Notes: a model not told the origin generated them from the letters alone. A DNA stretch of 64,000 nt from Pagrus major (GCF_040436345.1 NC_133238.1:11672126-11736125); one strand, 5' to 3'; shown: positions 32,805 through 46,505, counted from the stretch's first letter. Numbers and translations are program-made.

Positions 32805-33105
32805 TCTTGCAGAGATAGCCACTGAAGTTAGCATGCTAACCAGCTAGCCCTGGGCCTGAAAACCTCTTTCTCTCGGCAGTCTAAAGCTCCTGTGCTAGCG
32901 GTGTAAACACCAAGACCCCCCCCCCCCCCCCCCCCCGGTAGTCTAACTAGTTGCATGGCTAACTGAGCTAACAAGCTAAAGGCAGTCTGGATGTATAGAA
33001 TACAGTTAGCAGCAGTTAGCAGTTACTCTGGTGATATGCTGCCCCCTGTTTGTTTGGAGTAGAAATTCAACAGGTGGTCAATTCTTACATATTGCACCTT
33101 TAAAA
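32805..33105 (+). repeat. MITE with internal 21-base poly-C run
   Basis: It contains 'gaagttagcatgctaaccag', 'tactctggtgatatgctgcc' and the terminus 'ttacatattgcaccttt'. Related copies occur at 15950-16115 and 61415-61925 (inverted) and at the window end. A run of 21 C at 32916-32936 interrupts it. Confidence 0.65.
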
Positions 33106-34128
33106 TCAAAACAAGGTGAGGAGGTGTATTTTATTTCAGAGGTGTATTTTATTTCAGTAATTCAGAGTTCATTGTAGTCAGAAAGAAGATTAAATGAAAA
33201 AGTTTGAAGTCCAAGTTGCAAACAAGATCCATCAAGGCTGAGTTTGCTCACACAAACACACTTGAAATCACAGCAGTATGACAGGACAACCACAGTCAGC
33301 AGAATTACCTTTTCATAAATTTTTACTTTAAGTAGCTTTTGTGTTGTGAAACGTGTGCATGCAGTGCCAGCCTACTCTTCCCGTCCTTTTAAAAAGTGCG
33401 CTAATCTGTAAAACCAGCCCTCAGTAGTTGCTCGTGAAGTTCAGAGTCTTGCCATAAAAACATCAGGTTGCTGGGGACACATTTAGATCGGAGGACCGGA
33501 TTAACGACTTGTAACTATCGACCAGCTGTATCATCCCCTTGATGTATTATAGGAGCTGGATACAGGACTCCAATGTGTCTCCGTTCAATTCAATTAATTG
33601 TTAATTACATATAACAATGTTTGTTTGATTTGTTTTTGCCGTTTTTTATCCTCCTTACAGAAAATGTCTGGCAGCCTTGTGTTTAACGCTCACACAAGTG
33701 GGTGCATGGCAGTGCCAGCTCGCCTCCTTTTTTACAAGAGAATCCAGACAAATGGACGTGTCAGCGCAGCGAGAGCGCTCACCGCCGCCCGACCAACTTA
33801 AAGCTGAGCGGCAATCGAGCCTACAACTGCCCACCGGTTTTCATCTCAGACACTTTGTTGTCTATTTTCAACGAGGCAGCCGCAGGGGTCACAAGTGGTG
33901 AATCAGCCTTGTGGGAAGGAGAGATGAAAGAGCGCTGCGGTGGGGAGGGGAGAAGGAGTGAAGCATCCCACCGTTTCCTTTCATTGTCCCCTATGAATGT
34001 TGCTCAGGTCGTAAGACTTACCAGCACTAAAGAATTATATATAGCAGACAAATGACGAGGTTTGCACGGATTCTTTCTTATCCTCCCACTGAGCGAGGAG
34101 GCCCGGGCTCTTTAGGGCAAATCGGCCA

Positions 34129-34152
34129 CAGCAGCAGCAGCAGCAGCAGCAG
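34129..34152 (+). repeat. (CAG)8 trinucleotide repeat
   Basis: Eight CAG units in intergenic DNA. No coding frame around them is convincing. Confidence 0.85.
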
Positions 34153-34499
34153 TGGATCCTTTGGAGGAAACACAGGTAATGGAGATCGAATATATGGAGG
34201 GAGTAATGTATGAGGAATGCGCTCATGGGTATAAAACTTAATGCAGACTTCATTGTAAGACAGTGTAAAACCCTGCTGGCGTCTGCAGCATTACCAAACC
34301 CTGCACATTTTCTCTCAGAGCGTCTGATAAATTGTTGTTTGTAGGAGGTAAGGTGTCATTTTGAACACACAAGACTGGGGTCTGCTTGAAACCAACTGTG
34401 ACTTTTGGTGATCAGAAAGGAAGGCAGGGGTGCACTTTTCTGTTTTTTGCCAAGAGTTTGATGAGAAGATGTGACTCTTAAACCTGTCCGTTCTGTCCG

Positions 34500-35950
34500 T
34501 TAAGTAGAAGAGGAGGAGAGTTAGCTTAGCTTAGCATAAAGACCGGAAGCAGGGGAAAGAGCTACCAGCCAACACCTCCAAAGGTCAATAACTGACACGT
34601 AGCTACCTGTACGCAGTGTAGCTAGCTAACTATTAGCTAGCTGAAGCCGACAGTGGCTAGATGATGCTAGATTAGGCCACGTGCTAATGTGCATATTCAT
34701 TAACTTATTACAGTACATTCTATAGACACAATATACAAGAAGTTTTAAGAAATTAAAGTTAAATTTAATAAATCTAAACCTAACTGACTCAATCTAGTTA
34801 TCATTATAATTTTCAAGCTGCTTATGTAGCTCTAAAACTGTTTTATGGGGCTGCTGTTGAGCTTCAGTGTCATGAACTGATACTCAAATAAACTCCCTCC
34901 TCTATACTTTATGTATTTTGACAAAAATATCCCTTAAATAGTTGTTAAGGGGGTTTTAAAAGTTGCTAAATCAAGTTAGAAAGTTGGCAACACTGGCTGT
35001 GGCCTACCACTCCCACCTGGTTAGCTTAGCTGAACATAAAGACAGGAAGCAGGGGGAAACGGTTAGCTAGGCTTGGTTGAAAATGTTTTAAAAAAGAGCC
35101 ACCTGCTATCACCTCAAAAGCCAAATACTTACCACATTGTATCGTCTTCAAGATATGTAAACATAGCACAAAAGCAACAGCAGAATAAGCTGTTTGGCAT
35201 TGGCAGAGAAGATTTGGCAAATCTTTCATGGGCGCAACCCACATACTCAGCTCTGCTGCTCATCCCACAAATACATGTTCTTTACAAATGTGGCACCATT
35301 TAAAAGGGAAATAAACAGGCTTTCCAACGGTATAAGATTGATTGCCAAGAAGCATTGTTACAACAAAGAGATAATCTGCCAAACACAAATTTCCTTACTT
35401 TTTGTGCTATGTTTATTTACCGTAGCAGGAAACAGCTCCCTGTACGCAGTGGTTGTCATCTGTAGCTAGCTAGAGCTCGAACAGATGCCAGATGCCGCTA
35501 GAGTTTTAAGATATTAAAGGTAAAGATAAGGAATTTAAACTTCACTGACTTATAATATAGTATATTTAGTAGATATAACAAAGTTAGTACACTAGCTAGC
35601 CTGTTATTTATTTTCAAGCTGCTCAAACTGTTTTATAGACTGTTGTGCTAAAGTGTCATGAACAGACACTGGAACAAACTCATAAAATGTAAAACAATAA
35701 CTCACTACTTTAAGAAGTAAAAACTTACAGTGGCTAAAGGGGTCTTGAATCAAATCTAAGAAAGTCGGTTGGCGACACTGACTGTACCACTTGTCTAGCG
35801 TTTTTGCGCATGCTAGGTGGTTAGCTTAGCTGAACATAAAGACAGGGAGCAGGAGGAAACAGCTAGCCTGGCTGGGTTGAAAGAGACACTCCCCCCGCAT
35901 GTTTTCACTTGCTTCCAGTCTTTACGCTAAGCTAATTAGCTCCTGGTTCC
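34500..35950. repeat. Duplicated MITE-derived block
   Basis: Segments at about 34735-35090 and 35500-35880 are diverged direct copies in the same order. Each has 'tttcaagctgct', a 'ctgttttat' word, 'agtgtcatgaac', 'aagaaagt'-like sequence and then 'ggttagcttagctgaacata'. A related 'agttagcttagcttagcata' unit precedes them at about 34518. The last unit ends near 35950 in 'ctaagctaattagctcctgg', the inverted half of the element. Confidence 0.6.
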
Positions 35951-38900
35951 AGCTACAAACCAACAGACAGACGTACTCTTCTAAAATCAAAAGGAGCAGC
36001 GTTGTGTCCGTGCTGTGTCGAGGTCTCTTCTTGTTTTAACTGCTGATTTTGTAGCCGCACTCTCCCAACCTCTCTAATTGTCTGATATGCGAATGGTAAA
36101 AAAAGCGTTGCTGAAACTGCTAATGACAGGAAACCAACAAGGAGGAATCTAATTTCTGTCTCACACTTGCTCAGGCACAGCTCCAGGCGGCTAAAATAGC
36201 ACCTTGTTATGACATTAGCATTTTCGGCAGTCATTATATCTCCACCATCGCTCTCCTGATTTCTTACCTGGAAGATCTAATCACATCCTCCTCTTAGTAT
36301 TAAGTTACAGAACAATTAGTGAACTGCTCGTGCGCTCTCTCTGCTCTTAAATATACCTGTTAGACAAGAAGGAGAGTTTTAATTTGAATTAAATTGACTA
36401 TTATGTTGTAATAGCAGCCTTTCAAACAGCCGTGATGTGTGCTTTATGGATGTAGAGGCACTCGCGTTTAGTTTGGACCACGAGAGGAAGTCTTTGCCCT
36501 TGTTTTTGGAAGCCCTATTACAGACTAAATGTTACTTTTGACAGTTTGAACAAATGAGGGCGAGAGCAGAAAAAGAGGAGAGAAGATAACTGTCGCTCTC
36601 TTTGAGCTATGGCAGCCATCCAGTATGGGCCTTCTTTGTATTCAGCCAGCACCTCGTTTTTGTGTCAGCGCGGGACAAGAGAAGCACTTAACGTGACATT
36701 TAGAGATGCTCAGAGATTCTCTCTGGAGGCCAGAGGGAGGGAGAAAAGAACCAATGATGTTATCGCAGACATGTGTTTTAAATGCCAGGAGGGGTGCTTC
36801 GCCAGAGAGCTTTTGGCCACAAAGATAAGAGAATAACCCGGCCTCTGGTCTTGCACCTCTTTGCACCCGTTCTGGGGCTCACGTTAAGCTTTGTCTGAAA
36901 TGGTTTCATCTCCTTTCTATCAGATATGATCTCTCAAGGCTTACAGAACAATCTTCTTAGATTGTACATTAGGGCTGCTGTTATCCTTAGAAGAAATCCA
37001 CACATGCACTGTGCATTTTAAATAGTCGGCCACATGATGGGGCACGCTGAGCTTTATGAGTGGGCGACGCAAAGCTTTCTGGGATTCTGAATATTCACCA
37101 GATGGTCGCGATACACATCTTAACTGTGGATCAGAGCCATGTTTAAAGACTCTTTCCCCCTGAATAATATTCAAAAAATCTCCTTTTTCCATTAATACCA
37201 GACTAAATATCTCGTATTGATGTGGGTTTATCCTGAAGGGACCTCCACAACAAGGCAGCATGAATATTTAAAAGGTAAAGAAAGGTCAGTCTTGGTGCGG
37301 ACACGGAGATTGAACTAATAAATCATCATTTCTGTGGGTTTGGAAATAAAGCAAACCCGTGCATCGTACCGCCGGATACACAAGAACACCGTCGTCATGT
37401 TTTTTAACAAATTAATCCATGTAAATCCTCGAAAATGAGCGTCTGAGTATTTTGCAATTCAAATGTAGCACCGCTCATCCATCTTACAAATGTACCCTAC
37501 GTCACGCAGTCTGTCTAAGCGTTTGTACTCGTGCACAGAACGCCGTGCAGCGTTGGATGCAAGGTCTGGCGACTGTGCCGTACCCTCCGATAAATCAGTC
37601 GCGGGAGTTAGATGTATGAAGATAGAGCTGCATAGTGATGAAGCTGCAGAGTTTAGGAAACAAGGTTGGCTATTCATCACGAGACATTCCTACCCATACA
37701 TCCGGAGAACTTCCCCAGACTCATTTTTTTCTCTCCGCTCTGACTCGTTCCTGTAGGCTGCGGGGTTTAATGCTTCATCACAGCCTCAGACACCTTGTTG
37801 AACGGTTTCCTTGGAAATGGCACCTAATGTGGGAGGAGAGCACAAACAGAAGCATCACAATATTAATACTGTCACTGGTGACAGCTGGATATTGTGGGGA
37901 GACGAAGTGGTTTTAGTGGTGAGAAAGGCGTCTGATCTGCGTTAACACGCCGTCTCATCTCTGAACATAACCGTCCCTATTTTGCCATTTTCCTTCATCT
38001 CCAGCTCCTCTGCTATTTGGCACATGCTCCCTCGCAAACCATTTTTCTCAGCCCGCCACGTGCTTCTATTCTATGTGTGTTTACTCGGGGAGGAATAAAT
38101 CCATTTGTACATTTCTCGCCATCTCAGGGCCCTTGAATATTTAAGGCTTTGATGTTTGGTTGTCTAATGCATTTACCTAAGCAGCTTGCCATAACCGGCC
38201 TCCCAGAGATTCTCCCCGCACGCTTCGCTCCTATTTTCTGCAGTGTGTCTGGATTGCGAAAATAAAGTATCCGTTTGAAGCCTCTCTTTGCTGCCTCTTG
38301 GGAAGGTGTTTTCTGTAGATAATGACTTATTTCAATTCACACCTCACCCGAAGAGTGATGCACGATTCCTTTTTTTAATTTTTTTTTTTTAAACTCGCAA
38401 AAGGCTCGAGTACCTGCGAATGTTGTGACATGATTTTAATCATGACCCATTGGCGTGAGAACACATGGCAGATCTGGACAGACATTAATTATTCTGTTTC
38501 TATGGCTAACACAACAGAGAGGCCCAGCTGCCAGGTAGCTGGCAATGAAGGGATTTGGAAAAATCGAAGCACAAACGAGGCAGAGGACCGGGACGGTTTC
38601 CAGCGCACTTGTGCCTGGAATGTGTGATGACCGAATTCATGCGGCATGCAGTCGGTCTTAAGCAATGCTGCTGTAAATTGGCTGTAAAATAGTGAACTGT
38701 TGACTGCCAGAGTTATTGGGCACGTGGCCCAGACAGTCCCTGACTCAGCTCAAAGGCATGGTTAACCTGGCACAGACACACACCAGCTGGATGGACCATT
38801 AACTGTCATAATCAGTCTGAACCTCACCAGAATGAACTGACGTGCTCGTGTCTGCATCGTTTTCTAATATAGTAGTCAAAACTTAGAGGAAATGGTATTT

Positions 38901-39413
38901 TTTTGCTAAAATAATCTGTTTTTGTTTGTAACAAAATACATGTACAGCATATTTACAGCTTCACAGTTGAGGGAAAACAGCTTAATGTGAAACAAAACTC
39001 AGCTGACATTAAGGTAACTGTGTCATTGGGTTTTCTCCAGGTGATAGCCCACACCACAAATTAAATGCACAGTATGTCATTTCTTGATCAAAACAATAAC
39101 AAGACTGAGTTTGATACCGTTGTGAGGTAGTGTGGGATCATGGGAGTTGATGTTTGCTGACTTCCTGCCTCCCTCTCTGACCTCTCATCTGTTTTTTCCT
39201 GTTGTCCCGGAAGTTAAAGCAACAGGATACCAAATTAAAATGCACTGTTGCTTTGAGTAGAATTATGGACCTTTCTGGGTTTTAACATTGTTGGAAACAT
39301 TCAGGACAAGTACACGAACCTCAACAAAACATGTAACGAATGTTTTTAGACATTTTAGTGTGAAAATGTTACATATTCTATCTTTAATAGGTTAAAATTA
39401 ATAAATTCAAATT

Positions 39414-39812
39414 TAAAGGAACACTTTTTGGGAAATGCACTAGGTCAATTTCTTGCCGTGAGTTAGATCAGAAGACTTTAAGCACTCTCATGTTTGTCAT
39501 GTTTACAGCAGCAGGCAGCTAGCTTAGCTTAGCATAAAGATTGACAGCGGGGGAAACAGCTCGCTGTCTAAGAACTAAAAATTGTCACTTTAACTTAAAT
39601 CAACAAGGTAAAGGGCGTTAACTAGTCAGCTTTAGAGGCGCTAGCAGGCTGATTTTTATTCTTTACCTTTGGACAGGGCCAAGTAAGTTATTTACTTCCA
39701 TTATTTATGCTAAGCTAAGCTAACCACTTACTGGCTCTAGCTCTACATTTAGTCTACGTCTCATCTATGTTGAACAAAAGTATTTCCCGAAAAGTCAAAC
39801 TTTTATTTTTGG
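39414..39812. repeat. Near-complete palindromic MITE
   Basis: The left arm has 'ctttttgggaaatgcact', 'gagttagatcagaag' and 'agctagcttagcttagcata'. The right arm repeats these in inverted order ('tgctaagctaagctaacca', 'acgtctcatctatgttg', 'atttcccgaaaagtcaaac'). It is about 400 bases and non-coding. This is the best-preserved copy of the family seen at 4365, 12142 and 18058. Confidence 0.75.
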
Positions 39813-41619
39813 AGCAGAAAGCCTGGCTAGCAGACGACACTTTTAAGTTGCATTGTGGGAAATGTAGGATCCATTCTGGGAACTAAAACGCAAGATATCT
39901 CGGCTTCTGCTGCTCTGATTTTGGCCATTCTGATTTTAATCTGTGTGTTATGAGTCCTCCAACATAATAAAAGTGGAATGCTAAATCACTTGGGTGCCCC
40001 TCTAAGTTAAATAAAATTAAAGGTATTGGGGGTCCCAATTAATAAAATGAAATAATCAATTCTTTTCATAAGCCTTAAATGCACTTTAGAAAGCTTTATG
40101 AACTGATGATCCGGTGTCTTTCATGAAATTGATATATGTTCCACATTATATAAAAAAATGGTATATTACAGTCTTACAAGCTAATAAAATGACATCTTTT
40201 TATGGATTTACAGCACAGGAAGGTGTACACATACTCCCACAGTAAGTTAAAGAGATCCAGGTGGTGGGTTTTTTCCTTTTTTTCCAAACGAAGGCATCAT
40301 GCTGCAGTCACAGATTAGGCTTTTTAAGATGAGAAAGTGTTTTGACACAATTAAGTTCAAAGAGAGAAACAGCGTTCACAGGCACCCTTGGAACACATTG
40401 ACCTAATTAAACTTTTTGATCCAGTATTATGTGACTGCTTTGGTAGATATGTGAGCTGTTGGAGAGGCAGAGTGCATGGTAACAAAGGCAGGAAGATAAA
40501 GAACTCAGAAAGCCTTGGTGACTGTCAAATATTTCATACGATGTTTCTGTCTCTGCCTTGATCACACCTCCAGTTCACACACATCAATAATCACATTTCA
40601 CTTCAGGGTTTCACTTTGAACACTTCATATCGCACGGCATGAGGAACTTGTTTGAAATGTTTTCTCAAGAATAAAGATGGAATGTTAATTGAAAGATATA
40701 CGCCGGCGTGGTTTAGACGATTCTCGCCCTCACCGTCTTGTTTTTCCTTTATTCTACATCTGATTATTTTCCCGTTTGTTCCCTCATTTGAACCTTTACA
40801 TCCAACGCAGTACATTTATTCCGTCCTTGGGGCTGTCGGCATTAAAAGCCTCCTCCTGAATCATCCGGCGTAATGTTTGTTTACAGAATGTGAGCAATGA
40901 CTTTCTTTGAATTAATCTCTCTAATTAATAAAGTAGAGCGCAAAGATGTTTTTACATTTCGGTTACTTTAAAATGTGTCAAGGCCGGCAGTTCAGATACT
41001 TTATCGTTAGTTTGAAGACTAATTACACTTTACGAAAAAGCCTATAAGCTGTATGTACTTACATTTTAGCTTTAACTGTGTGACAAAGGTCGATTTTCTT
41101 GTCGTGGTGCAACGACCAATGCGAACAGCGCTCAGTCACACTGTTCTAACAGGTGGAGGATTCATTCAAATGAGGCAGTGCGAAGGTAGTCGTCGATATT
41201 TTTATAGCATAGTCTCATGCTAAACGGTGTAATGGACTTGTCGATCACACTGATATTGTGTCAGTGTCACATTGTGCCTCACTTCAGTGTGAAAAGTAAA
41301 CGTGTATGAAGGTGCAGTGAGAACAGGAGGTGATAATGATGCGAGCAAAGGACAAACTTAGTATTAAGAACAACAAAGTGTACATAGGGAGGACATTGGG
41401 GTGGATAGATGGGTCAAACGCAGGACTTTTACACAGAAGACCAGAGTTTGTGTGCTGTGTAAAACCAAAAGTCAACGTTGACTTATTTCAAAGACATTTC
41501 TTTGGAGGCGAGCCAGACCTTCTGGAGGAATAAACATCCAAATTCTGATTTAAAGCCCTATAACGGCGGGAGGAGAGCTCAGAGATGACGTTTTTACTTT
41601 CAGGATTAAAAAGTGGATT

Positions 41620-41790
41620 CATCTTCACTCCCGTTAATCAACCTGACTGCGGCAGCGTTGCGCGGAGCTAACCTCCACTGTCGGACGTTTATGTTGTGTG
41701 ATGTTGACTGCTGTCTGGAGCTGCAGGGGAAATGTACTGTACTTCACGAACATAACGTTACAGAAAGGAGACGAGAGAGAACCGGAGTCT
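41620..41790 (+). other. Possible non-coding first exon
   Basis: A GC-richer stretch with CpGs ends in a strong donor (gtctctg|gtgagtgc at about 41790). It holds no meaningful open frame. It could be the first exon of a long non-coding RNA or an alternative distal leader exon of hs6st3, 6.6 kb downstream. Only the donor and composition support it. Confidence 0.25.
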
Positions 41791-43717
41791 CTGGTGAGTG
41801 CTGAGTTTAGTGAGAGTTGACCTGAATGCAAACACAAAGGCACACAGACCCTCTTGGTGTCCTTGTTTGCTAGCTTACGGCTAATGTAGAGTAAAGTTAT
41901 CTGGCTGTTTGATGTGAATAAACACTCCAGTGAGTTTCATGAATCATGAGGTTATGTTTTATTGTTTTATATACAAGAAAAAGTCTATAAAACTAGTTAT
42001 CTAGCCAACAACAATAGTAAACCCATGTCCTGTTTCCACTTGTTCGCTAAAGGAGCTACACTTAGAGTTAGAGTTATCCCTGCAGGTCTGGTAGTGCAGT
42101 CAGAGTCAAACCCTTAGCATAAGGTTTGAATTTCCGTTTAACCATAATCTGAAGGAAAAGTGTAAAATTGCTTTTTGTGCTGCAAATTTAACACAAAGTG
42201 GCGATTTATGACCAATTTCTCCAACAATTTTTCACGCTATTAAATGAGGCATGAATGTCAGGAGCAGAGACCAGGAGACAATGCAAAGAAAAATGTAAAA
42301 TAATAAAAAAAACATACATGTAGTTTGGCAGTGAAATTGCACGGCTGTGTAGAAATGAATCAGCGAAGCCAGAAAAAAGGTGACCTTAATATCGGGGTAC
42401 ATGCCACAGTGAAGCTTGATGAGTGAAATTACAGTAATTTTCCCTGTGACATTCATTCAGCGGCTTGAATCAACTTCTGCAGGAAGTGACATGCAGGCCC
42501 TGTTTCGAGGAGACGATAAACATCCATCAGTGCTGATGGTAAAGACAGGGAGGCTGATTAGACCAAGGCAGGACACATCACCATCAACTGTGTCCCCAAA
42601 GCTTCAATTACCTGCTAGAAAATGCAGATTGTATCACAGGCCTCCTCTCCAATGTCCTCGTGGCGTAGTGGATAGTAGACCAATCTGGGCTGCTCTCTGT
42701 CGAGCTGCCAAGGTGCACAGTGTGGGCCAACAGCTTCCTTTTCATGCGGGACCAAGTGGGGAGAGTGTCTCTTTTGATTAAACGTTTTGGATGAGGCTGT
42801 GGTGCGAGCCCGGCGCAGGTTGGCGTGGTGCCGTCGCTGCGCCGCAGGTCTGCGGGACTGCTGGTGGATCCCCGCGGTGAACAGTTCACACATCTTCAGT
42901 CACTCGCACCGCATGCAGCCGAGGCAAATTGCCAGAATTGTCAATTCACTAAAACCAAGGATGTTCTACGCCGTCTGATAATAATATATGATTTACAATC
43001 AGAACATTCAATCCTTCAGATAAAGAAAGTACATTTCAAACAACAGCAATGCTAAGATGTTACTTTTTAGTGTCTATCAGAGGTCAATGAAGGTGCACAG
43101 CAGAGAAAACTTTAAAGCAACCATGTACAATTGCTTTGGGATGTCAGTGTCAGTCTTAATTTGTCCAATACCAATTGGTTTACGACCAACTACTGTACTT
43201 TGTGTTGCTGTAGGAATTCAGACTACAGTTATGAGCAGCTGCATCGGAAAAACGAACATTAACTTCAGCCTCCTAGTTTCAATTCCCAGTCGGACGTGCT
43301 GGACATTTCTGACTGCTACAATATTTCAAGGCAATATTCAATATTCAAGTCAAGGCAACCAAGAACCAAGTCAAGAGTAAACTTGTAAATTCCTATCAAT
43401 GTTGTGTTAGTGCTTAGTCTGTTTTTATCTTTTATGTATGGCTATCGATACTTTATAGGGGAGGTATCTCATAAGCCATTTTTGGCCTCTAACTTCATTT
43501 ACACATTTAAAAAAAATATTTTTTATGTTTTATGCAATTAAAAAATATATAAAAATATATAATTATGCAAATAAACTAAACTAAACACCAATAGGCTAAA
43601 ATTAATTCAGCCAACTTAAAAGGAGCTTTTCACTCTGTGTGGTTTCACTTTCAAAATACGTATGACTGTAAAAGTAGCTAAATTTAGGCTATTGACTAGT
43701 AGCCTTTGATGCTAAGG

Positions 43718-44240
43718 CTAGTTAGCAGTGGTGGACACTTTCCTGTTTCCCATTTTGGCTAGCTACATTGTGTGAAAGTAGCATTAGCGCTAATAAATGC
43801 TGTGTTGGCATAGAAACAGTGACACACTGCTACGATATTCAACATAGATAGGTTGACACACCAGCTAAACACTAGCATGTTAGCATTGTTACTTAATTAA
43901 TAAATTAGCCTATTAGTTAATTAAATATTTATCAAGAAAAAGAGTGCTTAAAACTAGTTTAAAATATTCCAATAGCATAACGGTAAGGCTAGCAAGCCAC
44001 TTTCCTGTTGCCCAATTTGGCTAGCTACATTGTATGAAAGTAGTAATTAGCGCTAATTAATGCTATGTTAGCACAGTAACAATGACACCCTAAACTAAGA
44101 TATTGAACATAGAGGGTAGACATACCAGCTAAACACCATGTTAGCATTGTCACTGTGAGCAAGTTAGCATACTGATGTTTAGTTCAAACAGCTAGTGTAG
44201 CCACATAGACGTGCTAGCAAGGCTATAAACTCTTAGCAGG
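43718..44240. repeat. Tandemly duplicated GTTAGC-rich repeat
   Basis: Two diverged direct copies, about 43730-43895 and 43995-44160, share 'ttggctagctacattgt', 'gaaagtag' followed by 'attagcgctaat', and 'accagctaaacac'. The offset is about 270 bases. Similar words also occur at 5930-5960. Confidence 0.65.
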
Positions 44241-46451
44241 CTATAAAATCTGTGACTACTCGACCAAAATCTGATTCGTATATGAATTCTGTGGCTAAAT
44301 TTACGAAATACAATGACTTCAACTTCTTAAATTATCCAGATGGATTAGCTTTTTATTGCTCCTTCCATCTATTATCGCTAACATGGCACATTAATATGGC
44401 ATCCTGACTTTTTCCCAGTATTTGACTCCCAAAATGTTTCCCTTCAATGTGTTAAATTGTGAGATAAGATCAAAAGAAGGTAGCCAACTTCTCAGTGAAA
44501 CACATTGTTAAACATATGTCACAAAAAAGTCCTTGTAAAACTTGTTCAAACAGAGAACTGGAAAGGTGAGTACTTAAAAAATGCCCTCTTTAGATACGGA
44601 CAATTTCCTCGTTTAATCTGTCAAAGCTGCTTTAACAAATTGGACTCAAAATCGATTCAAGTAGACATTTCCAAGCACAAAACATGGCACTATTATGACA
44701 GTCATTTCCTCCCAGCGTCTCCAGCACCTAACAACTGGGACCAATAAGCACACTCCGGGCTTATAATCAGCAACAGGTTCTCATCAGCACAACAAACAAA
44801 TCAAGAGCCAAGGCAGCAAACCATCAGAGACAGAAAGCAGTCAGACCACGTACAGGAAATTAGACAGGAAACTGCAGCGACGCCTGACAAACAACAGCGG
44901 GGTAACCTGCCTGTTCCACACACAGTCAGGGACTAATGAGGTGATGAGTCTGCAGCCGTGCAGACAGGTGACGATCAGCTGATCAGTGGCTGCAGCTAGT
45001 GGGCAGGTGAGGCAATGACAGGAAGCCTGAAGTGACAGGAGAGGGAAAAAGCTGGAGGCAGTGGAGCCATCGCTACATACTGTCAGATGACAGCTTACAG
45101 AACACATCTGCTTGCTCGAGGGGCTTCGTTTTAACACATCCAGATGTGATACTGATGATGTGAGCAGATTAGGCTGCTGGTGTTTTCTGTTTTTTGTTAT
45201 TGTGTTACTTTGAATATGTATGCATGTTAAACGATTATGTCTTTTTGTGTTTAAGTTTGCTGGAGAAAAGGCAGCAAGAGGCAGATTTTGGTTGATACTA
45301 TGAGGTTTTTTACGTTTTGGATAATCGTTCATGCAAGCAACAGCAGCTGTGATGCCCCACGCCTTCTTTTCCCCACTTTAAATTGTCTTAGCGTTTCTTG
45401 TGCAGCACTTTTACATTCCATTTGCTTTCCTTAATAGAGTCTCAGGCTGCTCATTTGCCAGAAACGCCCGTGAAACTCTCAGCTCGCCAGAGGTCCCGCT
45501 GCAAAGAATCCCCCAAAGCCCCCAAACTTTCTCCACGCCTCTCAACATCATTTTAAAATCAATACTAATTTCCAATAAATACAAATTCCATACACATCAT
45601 CCACAGGTGCATCGGAGCGGCCACGCTGAAAATGAAAAAGACAAAAACAGACAAACAGAAATCGCAATCCAATCATAATTTCCAGGAAGCTTCGGTTCCA
45701 TTATTGGGAGGCCTGTACATTGCAGCAGCCAGCTGAATCAGCACTTCCCGGGGTTATTTCTCATAAGGCTTGCGTAGTGAGCGTCGGGGACCTCGTAAAT
45801 ATCCCAGCTGCACAGCCAGAACAACACAAGTCTCGCCTCAGTGCACAAAACATTAATGCAGATTCTTTCCCATCAGGGATTCTGCTCAGATTTTAATCAG
45901 CGTGCCACTTGTAGAAACGGTTCCCTCTGCAGAAAATGAGCGCCGCCGCATCTGGAAGACGAGGGCCGCACAGGTAAAGAGCATGCTGACATGGGATGTT
46001 ACCATCACCGGTGTCCGGCAGTTCACTTTCTGCACGACCTTTTAGAAAATGGGATATTTCTCGTCCTGACACTTTCCATAACAGATTCCTTCCCTCGGGA
46101 GGAGAGACGGCGACTCCTCTCAGACACAAAGAGAGGTGAGCCTCCCGACTAAACTCCCATACAGATTAAGTCGGTGTCTGAGCAGGAGGGCAAAGTGCAT
46201 TCAGCGAGGAAAGAGGATTGAACGGAATACATATCAGAGTGCATCCTGGTTAAATCCCTTGATGGAGGACATTTAAGGCAAAACTAACAAAAGCTTCTGA
46301 TCAGTGCAGCTTAAAGGAAATCCATTACTGGAGGGCTCAAGTGCCTTTAGTTCTGGCTCCTGGTGTCCATACAGCGACTGTACTGCATCACGTGGCCAAG
46401 TGGGGTAAAAAGGAAAAACCTATGTGGGATGATGACGAAATGGTAGGAAAA

Positions 46452-46505
46452 GCGCGCGCGCACACACACATACACAGGACGTATGCGCACGCGGGCACAC
46501 CCACG
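46452..46505. repeat. Alternating purine-pyrimidine tract
   Basis: A (GC)n-(AC)n run (gcgcgcgcacacacaca) is followed by 'gtatgcgcacgcgggcac'. A shorter tgtgtgcgtgtgtgtgtg run lies at about 46898-46916. Such tracts favour Z-DNA. Confidence 0.6.

Larger units (their letters stand above)
29230..36240. other. Gene-free intergenic DNA (left part)
   Basis: No protein-coding exon is supported. The region holds a G-rich segment with CpGs at about 30060-30230, dispersed repeats at 30455-30916, a GC-rich non-repeat patch at 31250-31480, (CA)22 at 32081-32124, a MITE with a poly-C run at 32805-33105, (CAG)8 at 34129-34152 and duplicated MITE material at 34500-35950. Homologues of DNAJC3 or UGGT2, expected here in tetrapods, were not seen. 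Confidence 0.6.

Noticed and set aside
33640-34055. Possible exon after 'tatcctccttacag'
   Set aside because: The acceptor is reasonable, but the following frames are short with no domain and no matching donor. Not enough to call a gene.
42655-42740. tRNA-like box A word (tggcgtagtggatag)
   Set aside because: No matching box B (GGTTCGAATCC-like) or cloverleaf follows, so neither a tRNA nor a SINE head is supported.
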